Below, one piece after another: positions 16,552 through 26,141 of a DNA stretch of 64,000 bases. Position 1 is the first letter of the stretch. Each line of letters starts with the position of its first letter. Source of the stretch: Ignatzschineria rhizosphaerae (GTDB taxonomy: Bacteria; Pseudomonadota; Gammaproteobacteria; Cardiobacteriales; Wohlfahrtiimonadaceae); contig NZ_CP093379.1 in NCBI RefSeq assembly GCF_022655595.1, positions 2,516,001 to 2,580,000 on the forward strand, given 5' to 3'. Under the pieces are notes generated by a model. The model did not search any database, was not told where the DNA came from, and worked only from the letters and a program-made list of their open reading frames with translations. The translations under genes and the position numbers were made by a program.

Positions 16552-16703
16552 TTCATATTGGGATCTCATAGGAAAAGGTGACTAAATTTTTCCTTATAGA
16601 CATGTTTATCTTTAAAAATCCACATATTTGTATAATAAATATACAGTCAAGAAGTTTTTTAGAAAAAGTTTTAGGAAATAATATTAATTTTTAAATATTT
16701 ATG

Positions 16704-16746
16704 GCTCGAGTAATCAATTGATAATATTGGATTACTCGAGCTTTTT
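16704..16746 (+). terminator. Terminator in the gap before prpB
   Basis: A 12-bp perfect stem (GCTCGAGTAATC 16704-16715 with its complement 16730-16741), 14-base loop and T5. The rest of the 484-base gap (16552-17035) holds no gene that I can see; a 7-bp inverted repeat (GCTATCT/AGATAGC, 16801-16845) may be part of the prpB control region. Confidence 0.85.
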
Positions 16747-17035
16747 GACTTTTATCTTGCTCAAGGAAGAAAATTAATTGTGATTTATAATTTGGGAAAC
16801 GCTATCTGAGTTTGATATGTTGTTAATGAAGGATATGGAGATAGCTTGTAGAGCTGATAAATAGAGACATTTACTTAAAAAAGCTCACAAACTATGGATA
16901 ACGCTAACATCGAAATCGTTATAACAAGAGTTCTAACAAAATTAAAGAAATAGAACCGACATAACAAAGTGTTTGAAAAGAATTCATTAAAAATGATTTT
17001 TAACCATGATGTAGTTACACCAAAGGAGGCTCATA

Positions 17036-17923
17036 ATGAGCATTTATTCAGCAGGAAAGAGATTCCGTGAAGCGCTTAAAGAAGAATCACCTTTGCAATT
17101 GATGGGTGTTATTAATGCCAATCATGCACTGTTAGCAGAGCGAGCGGGATTTAAATCAATTTATCTTTCAGGAGGCGGCGTTGCAGCAGGATCTTTAGGG
17201 ATCCCAGATCTAGGTATTACCACTTTACAAGATGTTTTAATCGATATTGATCGGATTACGAATGTGACAGATCTTCCTTTAATTGCCGATGCGGATATCG
17301 GTTTTGGAACTTCTGCTTTTAATGTTGCAAGAACAGTAAAATCTTTTATTAAAGCGGGTGCTGCCGGGCTTCATATCGAAGATCAGGTGGGAGCTAAACG
17401 TTGTGGGCACCGTCCTAATAAAGAGATTGTCCCTTTAGATGAGATGGTTGACCGCATTAAAGCAGCTGTTGATGCAAAAACAGATCCTGATTTTATGATT
17501 ATCGCAAGAACCGATGCTTTAGCTGTAGAAGGATTAGACAGCGCATTAGAGCGTGCGGTTGCTTATATTGAAGCGGGTGCTGATGGATTATTTCCAGAAG
17601 CGATTACAGAGCTTTCGATGTATCAGAAATTTACAGAAGCCGTGGATGTTCCTGTGCTTGCGAATATTACAGAATTTGGGCAAACACCTCTTTTTACCAT
17701 TGAAGAGTTAAAAAGTGTTGATATTGCCATAGCACTTTATCCATTATCGGCTTTTAGAGCGATGAATAAAGCTGCTGAAACTGTCTATCAGACCATTCGT
17801 AAAGAAGGTACTCAAAAGAGTGTCCTTCCGCTGATGCAGACTCGCGATGAGCTTTATCAAAGCATTCGCTATTACGATTACGAGGACCAACTCGATCAAT
17901 TGTTTGCATCAAAGAAAAAGTAA
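17036..17923 (+). CDS. prpB: 2-methylisocitrate lyase PrpB
   Basis: The 295-residue enzyme cleaves 2-methylisocitrate to pyruvate and succinate, the last step of propionate breakdown. It matches E. coli PrpB along its whole length, with [17 protein letters not shown] and the catalytic KRCGH motif (residues 121-125, Cys123). AAAGGAGG sits just upstream. It is too short and lacks the inserted regions of isocitrate lyase, so the glyoxylate-bypass role is not supported. prpC and prpD follow in the same direction; no prpR regulator is adjacent. Confidence 0.96.
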   Translation: MSIYSAGKRFREALKEESPLQLMGVINANHALLAERAGFKSIYLSGGGVAAGSLGIPDLGITTLQDVLIDIDRITNVTDLPLIADADIGFGTSAFNVARTVKSFIKAGAAGLHIEDQVGAKRCGHRPNKEIVPLDEMVDRIKAAVDAKTDPDFMIIARTDALAVEGLDSALERAVAYIEAGADGLFPEAITELSMYQKFTEAVDVPVLANITEFGQTPLFTIEELKSVDIAIALYPLSAFRAMNKAAETVYQTIRKEGTQKSVLPLMQTRDELYQSIRYYDYEDQLDQLFASKKK

Positions 17924-18120
17924 AAAGCTTATAAGCTTTGTCTCTTTTTCTTTCGGTTATAAAAGTGATTTTTGAAAATTAAAAGTCCGTCATTTCAACA
18001 TTTTAATAAATGGTTATCGATTACTAGCATGGGCTCTCCATACCTTGCTAGAAGATCAGCATAACCAAAATAAATATACCTAAATTAGATTCCAATAGGT
18101 TTATCCTGAAGGAGGATATT

Positions 18121-19272
18121 ATGCCGACAACGTCAGCAACTTTTCGACCCAAAAAATCTGTAGCACTCTCTGGCACTATTGCCGGAACCACAGAGCTATG
18201 TACGGTAGGTCGTAATGGTAATGAGCTTCATTATCGAGGCTACAATATTATGGATCTTGCCGATAATTGTGAATTTGAAGAGGTAGCCCATCTCTTAATT
18301 CACGGTAAGCTCCCCAATGAAAATGAGCTTAGACTCTATAAACAAAAACTTCAAGCCCTTCGCGGTATTCCTGTCTCAATGCGTAAAGCTTTAGAGACTC
18401 TCCCAATGTCCGTCCATCCCATGGATGTATTAAGAACAGGGGTCTCGCTCTTAGGTTGTATCTCTCCTGAAAAAGATGATCATAATAATGCCGGCGCGAA
18501 AGATATTGCCGATCGCCTAATGGCCTCTTTAGGTTCAATGCTCCTTTATTGGTATCACTATAGCCACAATGGCGTGCGTATTGAGCTTGAGAGCAAAGAG
18601 GATTCTATAGGGGGACATTTCTTACATCTGCTTCATGGTAAAAGACCACCTAAATCTTGGGTTAAAGCGATGCATACCTCATTAATTCTCTATGCAGAAC
18701 ATGAATTTAATGCCTCAACCTTTACCGCTCGCGTTATTGCCGGGACTAATTCGGATATTTACTCTGCTATTGCGGGGGCTATTGGCGCTCTTCGTGGACC
18801 TAAACATGGTGGGGCTAATGAAGTGGCCTTTGAAATCCAGCAACGTTATGGCTCCCCTGATGAAGCGGAAGTGGATATTTTAGAGCGTATTGGCAATAAG
18901 GAGATCATTATTGGTTTTGGTCACCCTGTTTATACGGTGGCAGATCCAAGACATGAAGTGATTAAACGTATCGCCCTAGAGCTCTCTGAGGAAGCTGGAA
19001 CCGTTCGGATGTATAACATTGCCGATCGTATTGAAGCGGTCATGAAAAATCATAAAGCAATGTTCCCTAATCTCGATTGGTTCTCGGCAGTCTCTTATCA
19101 CATGATGGGAGTACCAACTGCCATGTTTACGCCTTTATTTGTGCTTTCTAGGGCATCGGGGTGGGCAGCGCATATTTTAGAACAACGTAAAGATAATAAG
19201 ATTATCCGCCCGGGTGCTGAATATACAGGACCTGAAGAGCTTAAATTTATCCCTATTGCTGAGCGTGAGTAA
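18121..19272 (+). CDS. prpC: 2-methylcitrate synthase PrpC
   Basis: The 383-residue protein belongs to the short citrate synthase branch and condenses propionyl-CoA with oxaloacetate. Motifs are RGYNIMDLA near the N-terminus, HGGANEVA, the active-site GFGHPVY, and [13 protein letters not shown]. Its position between prpB and prpD and its shorter length separate it from GltA at 54.7 kb. AAGGAGG precedes the start. The 197-base gap from prpB contains a small hairpin (CTAGCA/TGCTAG, 18024-18051), which could attenuate or process the transcript. Confidence 0.95.
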   Translation: MPTTSATFRPKKSVALSGTIAGTTELCTVGRNGNELHYRGYNIMDLADNCEFEEVAHLLIHGKLPNENELRLYKQKLQALRGIPVSMRKALETLPMSVHPMDVLRTGVSLLGCISPEKDDHNNAGAKDIADRLMASLGSMLLYWYHYSHNGVRIELESKEDSIGGHFLHLLHGKRPPKSWVKAMHTSLILYAEHEFNASTFTARVIAGTNSDIYSAIAGAIGALRGPKHGGANEVAFEIQQRYGSPDEAEVDILERIGNKEIIIGFGHPVYTVADPRHEVIKRIALELSEEAGTVRMYNIADRIEAVMKNHKAMFPNLDWFSAVSYHMMGVPTAMFTPLFVLSRASGWAAHILEQRKDNKIIRPGAEYTGPEELKFIPIAERE

Positions 19273-19405
19273 TCGCATGAAAGATCTGTTATAGAGCTCA
19301 ACACGACAGATCTTTCCTGATTAATTTTGTCTTGGCATTGAAGTTACTGAATTTCTTTTTTATTCACATTGAAGTTTAATATTTATTATTGATAGGAGAT
19401 TATCT

Positions 19406-20848
19406 ATGTCACAAGAAGTCACCCAAAAGTTTGATGATGTTCTTGAAAAGATTGTCGATTATGTCAGGGATTATGAAGTAAAGTCTGATCTTGCATACAA
19501 AATCGCACAATACTGTTTAATTGATACTTTAGGCTGTGGTTTAGAGGCGCTTGATTATCCTGAGTGCGCGAAATTAATGGGTCCAATTGTGCCAGGAACC
19601 GTTGTTCCTAATGGGGCGAAAGTGCCAGGAACACAATTTCAGTTAGACCCAGTACAAGCAGCTTTTGATATCGGGATGATGGTTCGTTGGCTTGATTTCA
19701 ACGATACATGGCTCGCCGCAGAATGGGGACATCCTTCAGATAACTTAGGCGCAATTTTAGCAGTTGCTGATTGGTTATCAAGAGCGGCTATTGCCAATGG
19801 TAAGAAGCCTTTAACGATGAAAGCAGTTTTAACGGCGATGATTAAAGCCCATGAAATTCAAGGCTGTATTGCGCTTGAAAATGCCTTTAACCGTGTTGGA
19901 TTAGATCATGTTGTTTTAGTAAAAGTGGCATCTACAGCTGTTGTGTCTGAACTATTAGGATTAACGCGCCAAGAAGCCTTAAATGCATTATCACTTGCCT
20001 TTGTTGATGGGCAATCTTTAAGAACTTATCGTCATGCGCCTAATACGGGATCTCGTAAATCATGGGCAGCAGGAGATGCAACGTCTCGAGCGGTACGTTT
20101 AAACTTAATGGCTCAAAAAGGAGAGATGGGATATCCATCTGTTTTAACAGCGAAAACTTGGGGTTTTTATGATGTTTTATTTGAGGGAAAACCATTTAAG
20201 TTCCAGCGAGATTATGGCACTTATGTGATGGAAAATGTCCTCTTTAAGATCTCATTCCCTGCTGAATTCCACTCTCAAACAGCCGTGGAATGCGCTATGA
20301 CCTTAAAGCAAAAGCTCAATGCAATGGGCAAAACATCAGAAGATATTGAGCGAATTGATATTAGAACTCATGAGGCTTGTATTCGTATTATCGATAAGAA
20401 AGGTCCCCTTAATAACCCCGCAGATAGAGATCACTGTATTCAATATATGGTGGCAGTGCCACTTATCTTTGGACGCTTAACGGCGAGTGATTATGAAGAT
20501 AATATCGCGAAAGATCCTCGTATTGATGCTCTTCGTGATCGTATTATCTGTACAGAAGATCCGGCATTTACCAAGGATTATCATGATCCGGATAAACGCT
20601 CTATCGCTAATGGATTAACGATTACCTTAAAAGATGGCACAAAACTTGATGAAGTGGTTGTGGAGTATCCTATCGGGCACGCGCGTCGCCGTGAAGAAGG
20701 AATGCCGGTATTAGTGGAGAAGTTTAAAACAAACGTAGCTCGCAGATTCCCCGCTAAACAGCAAAAAGCGATTCTCGATGTCTCATTAGATAAAGAGGCG
20801 CTTTGGGAAATGCCAGTCAATGAATATGTGGATCTTTATGTGATTTAG
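19406..20848 (+). CDS. prpD: 2-methylcitrate dehydratase PrpD
   Basis: The 480-residue MmgE/PrpD family enzyme dehydrates 2-methylcitrate to 2-methylaconitate. Typical blocks are [42 protein letters not shown] and [13 protein letters not shown]. With prpB and prpC it makes the minimal prpBCD set; no acnD or prpF is present, so rehydration would rely on an aconitase encoded elsewhere. TAGGAG is upstream, and a strong terminator follows. Confidence 0.95.
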   Translation: MSQEVTQKFDDVLEKIVDYVRDYEVKSDLAYKIAQYCLIDTLGCGLEALDYPECAKLMGPIVPGTVVPNGAKVPGTQFQLDPVQAAFDIGMMVRWLDFNDTWLAAEWGHPSDNLGAILAVADWLSRAAIANGKKPLTMKAVLTAMIKAHEIQGCIALENAFNRVGLDHVVLVKVASTAVVSELLGLTRQEALNALSLAFVDGQSLRTYRHAPNTGSRKSWAAGDATSRAVRLNLMAQKGEMGYPSVLTAKTWGFYDVLFEGKPFKFQRDYGTYVMENVLFKISFPAEFHSQTAVECAMTLKQKLNAMGKTSEDIERIDIRTHEACIRIIDKKGPLNNPADRDHCIQYMVAVPLIFGRLTASDYEDNIAKDPRIDALRDRIICTEDPAFTKDYHDPDKRSIANGLTITLKDGTKLDEVVVEYPIGHARRREEGMPVLVEKFKTNVARRFPAKQQKAILDVSLDKEALWEMPVNEYVDLYVI

Positions 20849-20887
20849 CATTTTCTTGTAATTATTGATCTTATTTTATTGTTTATC

Positions 20888-20920
20888 GCTCGGAAGATTG
20901 GGCTCTTCCGAGCTTTTTTT
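20888..20920 (+). terminator. Terminator after prpD
   Basis: A 10-bp stem (GCTCGGAAGA 20888-20897 with TCTTCCGAGC 20904-20913) and T7. Confidence 0.93.
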
Positions 20921-21016
20921 ATCTATTTTTAATAAGAGGATAATTGATTTAATGCTAGAGTAAATGGGCAAATAAAAAATTATCTGTGAGTCAAAAAGCG
21001 ATTGTTGGGGATAGAT

Positions 21017-22228
21017 ATGCGTGTAAAGGATTACCTATTTAGTGTTGCGATATTAACGTTAGGAATGGGATTAGGGCGATTTCTCTATACCGGTATGATG
21101 CCGGTAATTTTAGAGGAAGGGATCTTTGATTTTAAAGCACTCTCTTATATCGCAAGTAGTAACTATTTTGGTTATCTTTTTGGGGCGTTATTATTTTCAT
21201 TTTCGCTTTTTCATCGGCCACAATATTTAAAAAAGTCCTTAATATTAAGTGTACTTTCAACTGCTTTACTGCTTTTTTTGTTATCTGTGCTAACAAGCTT
21301 TCCAAGTGTTTTAATGATTCGTTTTTTAGCGGGTATTAGTAGTGCAGCAGCAATTATTTTTGGGGCCATTACAGTTTTAAAATATTTCTCTTCAAGTTTT
21401 ATGACGGCCTCTTTCTTCTCAGGAGTTGGCTTAGGGATATTATTAGGTAATGAGTTGGTAAATATCGCCTTAATTAAGCAATATACGTCCTTACAAATTT
21501 GGTTTTATATCTCTCTTTTTGCCATGATGATTGCGCTCTTTATTATCTTTTGTCATCCTAAAATCGAAGTGGGAATCTATCACCCTAATGCACCGATTAA
21601 TGATGATTACTCCGATAACAAGGAGAGCTCTATAGCAAAAAGTGATTTAGAAGTTAAAGATCCCCCTTTTAAGTTATTACAAATTTCTTGGGTATCGTTA
21701 ATCATTCTTTACGGTTTTGCCGGATATGGTTATATCATTACCGCAACGTATTTACCTGTCATCGCGCAATCTTTACCGGCATCCAAATTAACACCCCATT
21801 TATGGTCTTTGGTGGGAGTAGGAGCGATTTTTAGCTGTTATTTTTGGCTCTATCTAGAGAAGAAAATCGGTGTTTTATCAGCACTTTTTTGGAATCTTTT
21901 AACACAAAGCCTATTTGTTTTACTCTCTATTTTTAGTGATTCCTTATGGTTATTAGTGATAAGTGCTTTTGGGCTTGGGGCAACCTTTATGGGAACAACG
22001 TCACTAGTAATGCCATTAGCCCGAAAACTGATTGTGCCTAAAACCTTAAATTTAGTGGGTTTAGTAACCTTAACTTATGGTATTGGGCAGATTTTAGGAC
22101 CACTTGTCACAAGCGTTATTGAAGCGATGGCAAGCTCATTATCACTAGCCTCGATTTCAGGCTCTATAGCGCTATTGATCGCAAGTTTGATTGTGTTATA
22201 TGAGAAGGTAAAGTGGGGAATTAAATGA
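21017..22228 (+). CDS. MFS transporter of the YbfB/YjiJ family
   Basis: The 403-residue protein has about twelve hydrophobic segments and the family opening LTLGMGLGRFLYTGMMPVI, which distinguishes YbfB/YjiJ proteins from sugar or drug carriers. A hydrophilic stretch of about 35 residues (near 195-230) divides the two halves. The substrate is unknown. The start at 21017 has GGGGAT upstream; in-frame TTG codons at 21002 and 21005 are less likely. It converges with the next gene with only a 10-base gap. Confidence 0.85.
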   Translation: MRVKDYLFSVAILTLGMGLGRFLYTGMMPVILEEGIFDFKALSYIASSNYFGYLFGALLFSFSLFHRPQYLKKSLILSVLSTALLLFLLSVLTSFPSVLMIRFLAGISSAAAIIFGAITVLKYFSSSFMTASFFSGVGLGILLGNELVNIALIKQYTSLQIWFYISLFAMMIALFIIFCHPKIEVGIYHPNAPINDDYSDNKESSIAKSDLEVKDPPFKLLQISWVSLIILYGFAGYGYIITATYLPVIAQSLPASKLTPHLWSLVGVGAIFSCYFWLYLEKKIGVLSALFWNLLTQSLFVLLSIFSDSLWLLVISAFGLGATFMGTTSLVMPLARKLIVPKTLNLVGLVTLTYGIGQILGPLVTSVIEAMASSLSLASISGSIALLIASLIVLYEKVKWGIK

Positions 22229-22238
22229 TCCCTAGAAG

Positions 22239-22895
22239 TCACGGCAATGCTTTGGGACTGAAATCTTGTAAAAAACAGATAATTAAAGCAAATCCATAAA
22301 GACCCAAAATTACCATATAGCTTGTTAACCCTTTATTTGTTGCGATCATCGCTCCGGCAAAAGCGCCTAGAATAAAGGTGATTATTAAAAGCGGTAAAAT
22401 GATTTTATTATTATGTGCCTTAGTAGGATCTTTTGTTTTGGTGATTAATGCGCTAATGAGTGAGGTTGTCATGCCGGTAATATAGGTAGTATGTGATCCA
22501 ACGCCCATGGATTGATTAAAAAAGCCATTTTGAATCCCCATCGCAATACTAATTAAACTAATCGCGATAAGCTTATATATATAAATTTCGGCATGCAGAT
22601 TTACGATAACGGTAATCAATAGTAAGAGTGTGATTAAAAAGAGCGTTAAACTATTGAGAAAGCGCTGCTTGAGTTTAATTCTGATAATCGCACCACTAAT
22701 AGACCCTATTAAAAAGCTGATTAATGAGACTATTGAGAGCGAAAATACCGGCATATTGTGTTGCACAAGATAGATGGCACTTAAAATACTATTGCCAGTT
22801 AAGTGACCAGTAAAAACCTCAAAGTTAATAAAAGAGCTTGCATCAGTAAAGCCGCCAATAAAAGCAAGTAAGAGAAATAGAGGGACATTTTTCAT
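22239..22895 (-). CDS. DUF1275 (YoaK family) membrane protein
   Basis: The 218-residue protein has about six membrane helices and the YoaK hallmark GGFTDASSFINFEVFTGHLTGNS near the N-terminus, plus MGIQNG and TYITGM in the middle. Function is unknown; members are proposed permeases. The ATG at 22895 has no good Shine-Dalgarno. A TTG two codons upstream is the only alternative. Confidence 0.85.
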   Translation of the reverse strand: MKNVPLFLLLAFIGGFTDASSFINFEVFTGHLTGNSILSAIYLVQHNMPVFSLSIVSLISFLIGSISGAIIRIKLKQRFLNSLTLFLITLLLLITVIVNLHAEIYIYKLIAISLISIAMGIQNGFFNQSMGVGSHTTYITGMTTSLISALITKTKDPTKAHNNKIILPLLIITFILGAFAGAMIATNKGLTSYMVILGLYGFALIICFLQDFSPKALP

Positions 22896-23013
22896 AAGCA
22901 AAGATTTATCAGCAAGGGCTTTGAGAGAGTTTATAAAATAGATTTTTCTATAAAATATCTTAGATTAAGAGAGATTGACATCAAAACCTCATTAAAGTAG
23001 CTATGATCTTAAA

Positions 23014-23051
23014 CAATCTGATTCGGTCACTTTTAAACCGATTTCACTATA
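23014..23051 (+). repeat. Solitary 38-base copy of the 63-kb repeat core
   Basis: This segment is identical at 35 of 38 positions to 63096-63133 in the tandem repeat region 40 kb away (it begins CAATCTGATTC and ends CGATTTCACTATA). It lies in the gap between the DUF1275 and DUF1622 genes, with no ORF. Confidence 0.75.
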
Positions 23052-23091
23052 CTATATTACGAAAGGTTTATTAGGGAGGATTGCGCGTTTA

Positions 23092-23120
23092 TAAAAAAAG
23101 AGTGTTCAAAGAGAACACCC
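23092..23120 (-). terminator. Terminator of the pyrF-pyrE-DUF1622 operon
   Basis: On the minus strand GGTGTTC pairs with GAACACT (plus arms 23101-23107 and 23113-23119), followed by a T run (A residues 23092-23099 on plus). Confidence 0.88.
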
Positions 23121-23157
23121 TTTTGACCTATAAATTGTTTGAATAAGATTGTGATAG

Positions 23158-23517
23158 CTACTCTTTTTCGGCCTCTTTAGATCGCTCTGCCATTCCCGCT
23201 TCAATCTCTTTGCCTAAGAAGTAAGAGATTGCCGTTCTTATCACAACAATGCCTCCTAAAATAAGCATATCTTCGATTGAAGGATTCATTATTGTTTCGA
23301 TAATATCTGAAGCAATAAGAACTTCTAAGCTTAAGAGAATGTAGGAACCTAGATAGATTTTGATTCCATTATTCTTAGTGGCAACTTCAAAGTGATCGCC
23401 TTTAGAAAATTCATTTCTAATAAAATCAAAAGCAGCCTTTACAGCACCTACAAGGAGAATAATCACCGAGAAAGCGTTAAGGATATTGACAATATATTCT
23501 ACAATTTCCAGTAACAT
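23158..23517 (-). CDS. DUF1622 family membrane protein
   Basis: The 119-residue protein has about three membrane helices and the family's GAVKAAFDFIRNE and LSLEVLIASDIIETI segments. The function is unknown. It starts four bases after the pyrE stop codon and shares the pyr terminator, so it should be expressed with pyrimidine synthesis genes here. The C-terminus is charged (AERSKEAEKE) and probably cytoplasmic. Confidence 0.85.
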   Translation of the reverse strand: MLLEIVEYIVNILNAFSVIILLVGAVKAAFDFIRNEFSKGDHFEVATKNNGIKIYLGSYILLSLEVLIASDIIETIMNPSIEDMLILGGIVVIRTAISYFLGKEIEAGMAERSKEAEKE

Positions 23518-23520
23518 GGA

Positions 23521-24147
23521 TTATTTACCCCAATTACCCGGATCTTTATTCCACTCTGTTAATGCTGTACGCTCAGTTTCATTGATGATATTTTTAGCCA
23601 GAGCGGTTTCAAGAAGCGCTGGGTAATTACTTAATGTTGCGTAACGTAGACCCTCTTTTTCAAAGTTTTCAGCAGCAATTGGTAATTCATAAGAGAAGAT
23701 TGCCGCAACGCCAATTACATCCGCACCCGCTTCACGTAGCGCATGCGCACAAGTAATTGAGCTACCGCCTGTAGAGATTAAATCTTCCACAATCACCACT
23801 TTTTGACCTGGTTTAACGATCCCTTCGATCATATTGCCGCGACCATGTTTTTTAGGAGAACTTCTCACATAAACCATTGGCTTTTCTAATACCGCACTCA
23901 CCCATGAAGCGTGAGGAATTCCGGCGGTTGCCGTGCCTGCGATAACTTCAGCTTCTGGGAATTTCTCTTGAATGAGTTTTATGAGGTTTTTAGAGATAAA
24001 CTTACGAACCTCAGGGTAGCTCACAATCAATCTATTATCGCAGTAGATAGGTGATTTAATCCCTGATGCCCATGTAAAAGGCTCATTTGGCGAGAGTGAA
24101 ACCGCATCAATAGAGAGGAGTGCTTCGGCAACGTCTTGTTTTATCAT
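23521..24147 (-). CDS. pyrE: Orotate phosphoribosyltransferase
   Basis: The 208-residue enzyme converts orotate and PRPP to OMP. The PRPP loop [13 protein letters not shown] and the upstream [13 protein letters not shown] catalytic-loop segment are clear. It overlaps pyrF by four bases (ATGA), so the two are translationally coupled and catalyse the last two steps of UMP synthesis. Control is probably through the leader attenuator upstream of pyrF. Confidence 0.96.
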   Translation of the reverse strand: MIKQDVAEALLSIDAVSLSPNEPFTWASGIKSPIYCDNRLIVSYPEVRKFISKNLIKLIQEKFPEAEVIAGTATAGIPHASWVSAVLEKPMVYVRSSPKKHGRGNMIEGIVKPGQKVVIVEDLISTGGSSITCAHALREAGADVIGVAAIFSYELPIAAENFEKEGLRYATLSNYPALLETALAKNIINETERTALTEWNKDPGNWGK

Positions 24148-24854
24148 AGTGTTCTATCCCATTCTTCTTTAACAGTGTAATAAGCTTGTAGTGGATCTTT
24201 TGCTTGTGTAATTGAGCGTCCCACCACAATATAACTAGAACCATTTTTCTTCGCATCAAATGGTGTCATGATACGTCTTTGATCATCGGCAGCATCTGAA
24301 GCTAGGCGAATTCCTGGTGTGACGCACAGGAAGCTTTCGCGTGTATTTTCTTTCACCATTTTAGCTTCAAGCGCAGAACAAACAACTCCATCAAGACCTG
24401 AGTTATTTGTCATCTTACTATAGTGAATAACAGACTCTAACAGGCTTGTTTGGATGTTTTGTTCTTGCTGCATCTCCTGCTCGCTCATGCTTGTTAATTG
24501 CGTGACGGCAATTAAACGAGGACGTTTTGAGTTTCCGCTCCCAATTTCTAAGCCTTCAAGAGCTTCTTCCATCATACGTTTACCGCCAGCAGCGTGAACG
24601 TTCACCATATCAACGCCCATTTTTGCAAGACCAATCATGGCGCTCTTAACGGTATTAGGAATATCATAGAGTTTTAAATCTAAGAAAACTTCATAGCCTC
24701 TTGCTTTTAACGTCTCTACTAACATGGGGCCTTCATTATAAAAAAGCTCCATACCGATCTTAATATAAAGCTCTTCTTCTCTTGGCATCATTTCCAAAAA
24801 AGCCTTGGTTTCAAGGTAGTTTGGAAAATCGAGGGCAATAATTGGTTTTGTCAT
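24144..24854 (-). CDS. pyrF: Orotidine 5'-phosphate decarboxylase
   Basis: The 236-residue TIM-barrel enzyme decarboxylates OMP to UMP. The catalytic array appears as [13 protein letters not shown] (Asp-Lys-x-x-Asp), with the phosphate-binding VVGRSIT motif near the C-terminus. The Shine-Dalgarno is weak (AGAAAG). The T run of the upstream terminator ends about 28 bases before the start codon, so read-through is needed for expression. It is the first gene of pyrF-pyrE-DUF1622. Confidence 0.96.
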   Translation of the reverse strand: MTKPIIALDFPNYLETKAFLEMMPREEELYIKIGMELFYNEGPMLVETLKARGYEVFLDLKLYDIPNTVKSAMIGLAKMGVDMVNVHAAGGKRMMEEALEGLEIGSGNSKRPRLIAVTQLTSMSEQEMQQEQNIQTSLLESVIHYSKMTNNSGLDGVVCSALEAKMVKENTRESFLCVTPGIRLASDAADDQRRIMTPFDAKKNGSSYIVVGRSITQAKDPLQAYYTVKEEWDRTL

Positions 24855-24881
24855 TATTTTTTCTTTCTTGTAATTTTTTCC

Positions 24882-24906
24882 AAAAAAAAACCGACTAGTG
24901 TCGGTT
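24882..24906 (-). terminator. Attenuator terminator upstream of pyrF
   Basis: On the minus strand a 7-bp stem AACCGAC/GTCGGTT (plus arms 24889-24895 and 24900-24906) with a 4-base loop is followed by a run of T (A residues 24882-24890 on plus). It lies between a leader ORF and pyrF rather than after a gene. The leader ORF's stop codon falls in the loop and descending arm. Confidence 0.88.
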
Positions 24907-24957
24907 ATTCATTAAATAAAAAGAGCGGTGATTAGTAACTATTTTTACCTGTCCCAT
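24895..24957 (-). CDS. Probable pyr operon leader peptide (20 codons)
   Basis: The minus-strand ATG at 24957 has a full AAGGAG seven bases upstream. It encodes 20 residues ([10 protein letters not shown] and ten more) and stops at TAG 24897-24895 inside the attenuator hairpin. The RNA just before the hairpin is U-rich (codons TTT TAT TTA). This matches the logic of the E. coli pyrBI and pyrE leaders: when UTP is low, polymerase pauses and the following ribosome blocks the terminator. The analogy is inference; the layout is seen. Confidence 0.7.
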   Translation of the reverse strand: MGQVKIVTNHRSFYLMNNRH

Positions 24958-25093
24958 GATGGCTCTCCTTATTGATCAGTTTTTATGTTCTCAAAAATTT
25001 GCAATATCTTAGCACTAGAATAGCAGAATGGGAAATATAATTTAATCTGTGGATAACGCTGTTTATAAAGCCGTGAATAACTATGTGGAAATG

Positions 25094-25603
25094 CTATGGA
25101 TACTGAATGATCGCTATCTCTTGTAAGATCTGTGTAAGAGATTGCTCTACTGATAAAAAGGCGGTATCAAGTTGAAGAGGGGCTCTATCCCATGTTTCAT
25201 AGGACCTATTATTAATCGCTTGCCAACTAGGCGGCGTAAGACCTTCAATATCGGGAATTCTATTTTCAGCTTGTAATCGGTGCTTTTTTTGGTCTGAGCA
25301 GATAACCTCTATCTCTAAAAAAGGAAGTGCTAATGATTGGGCGATATTGCGGTAATCATCTCGAATGAAACGAAATTCATTCACGGAATCCGTGATAACA
25401 GTACTGCCTTGTTGCAGATTCTCTCTTGCAAGTTCATAGAGGATTAAATATCCTTCAGGTCCGATCTTTTTTTGTGGGAATTGGCGGCGAAGAGACTGCT
25501 CAATGGTATCGACTCGTAGATATGTTGCTTTAATGGTACTTGCTAATTTTTTTGCAATGGTACTTTTGCCAACGCCTGATAATCCACTGAATATGATTAG
25601 CAT
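25094..25603 (-). CDS. P-loop kinase-like ATPase (AAA_33 type)
   Basis: The 169-residue protein begins with a Walker A motif GLSGVGKST (residues 7-15) and has VITDSVNEF in the position of Walker B, then a RLQAENR lid-like stretch. This is the build of small nucleoside or sugar kinases and of chloramphenicol phosphotransferase-like proteins; the substrate is unknown. GAGGAA precedes the start. A perfect DnaA box lies just downstream (25048). Confidence 0.75.
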   Translation of the reverse strand: MLIIFSGLSGVGKSTIAKKLASTIKATYLRVDTIEQSLRRQFPQKKIGPEGYLILYELARENLQQGSTVITDSVNEFRFIRDDYRNIAQSLALPFLEIEVICSDQKKHRLQAENRIPDIEGLTPPSWQAINNRSYETWDRAPLQLDTAFLSVEQSLTQILQEIAIIQYP

Positions 25604-25954
25604 AGAGTTTCCTCTGATCTTTTATCGTTAATAAGACTCTATCTTACAATAATCGCATTATATAAAAATAAAGGGATCGCAAGAAAAGGCATTTATTGTT
25701 TATCTTAGAGTCTTTTTTAAATAGTATCTCTGAAGTCGAATCAACTTTTCTTCAAAAAATGCTCTCTTTTTTATGCAAAATCAACTTATGTTTAAAATAA
25801 GTATTATCGATTTCAAGAAATTTCAGACCTGTTTTTTAAAAAAAAGCTAGCATAAAGAGGATAGGGATCATTTTATCTAGTTGAATTTGCAATGTTTTTA
25901 TAAAAATAAAATCTTTTTTTCAAAAAGAGTAGACAAATGAAATAAAGTATCTAA

Positions 25955-26100
25955 TAATAATGATTCTCAACAGAGATTAAAGTTCAATTGAGAACTGAAA
26001 CATTGGGTGGTACACTTCATCTTAATCGTGATGATAGCAATTATGATTATCATTCGCTTAAAGTGAAATAAAAGTATATAAGATAACGATAATTATTTTA
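25955..26100 (+). promoter_or_regulatory. Three Fur-box-like sites upstream of the siderophore-binding protein
   Basis: Three matches to the Fur consensus lie in the 538-base gap before the binding-protein gene. TAATAATGATTCTCA (25955-25969) matches 13 of 15 positions of the 7-1-7 motif. The minus strand of 26039-26057 contains an uninterrupted AATGATAATCAT core (15 of 19). GATAACGATAATTATT (26082-26100) also matches 15 of 19. I counted the matches by eye. The first 350 bases of the gap show nothing else recognisable. Confidence 0.7.
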
Positions 26101-26141
26101 TCGATTTTGTCATAAACATTTTGATTAAAGAGAGAGCTTTG

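Noticed and set aside
17036..17923. Isocitrate lyase of the glyoxylate bypass
   Set aside because: The protein is 295 residues, matches PrpB throughout and is followed by prpC and prpD.
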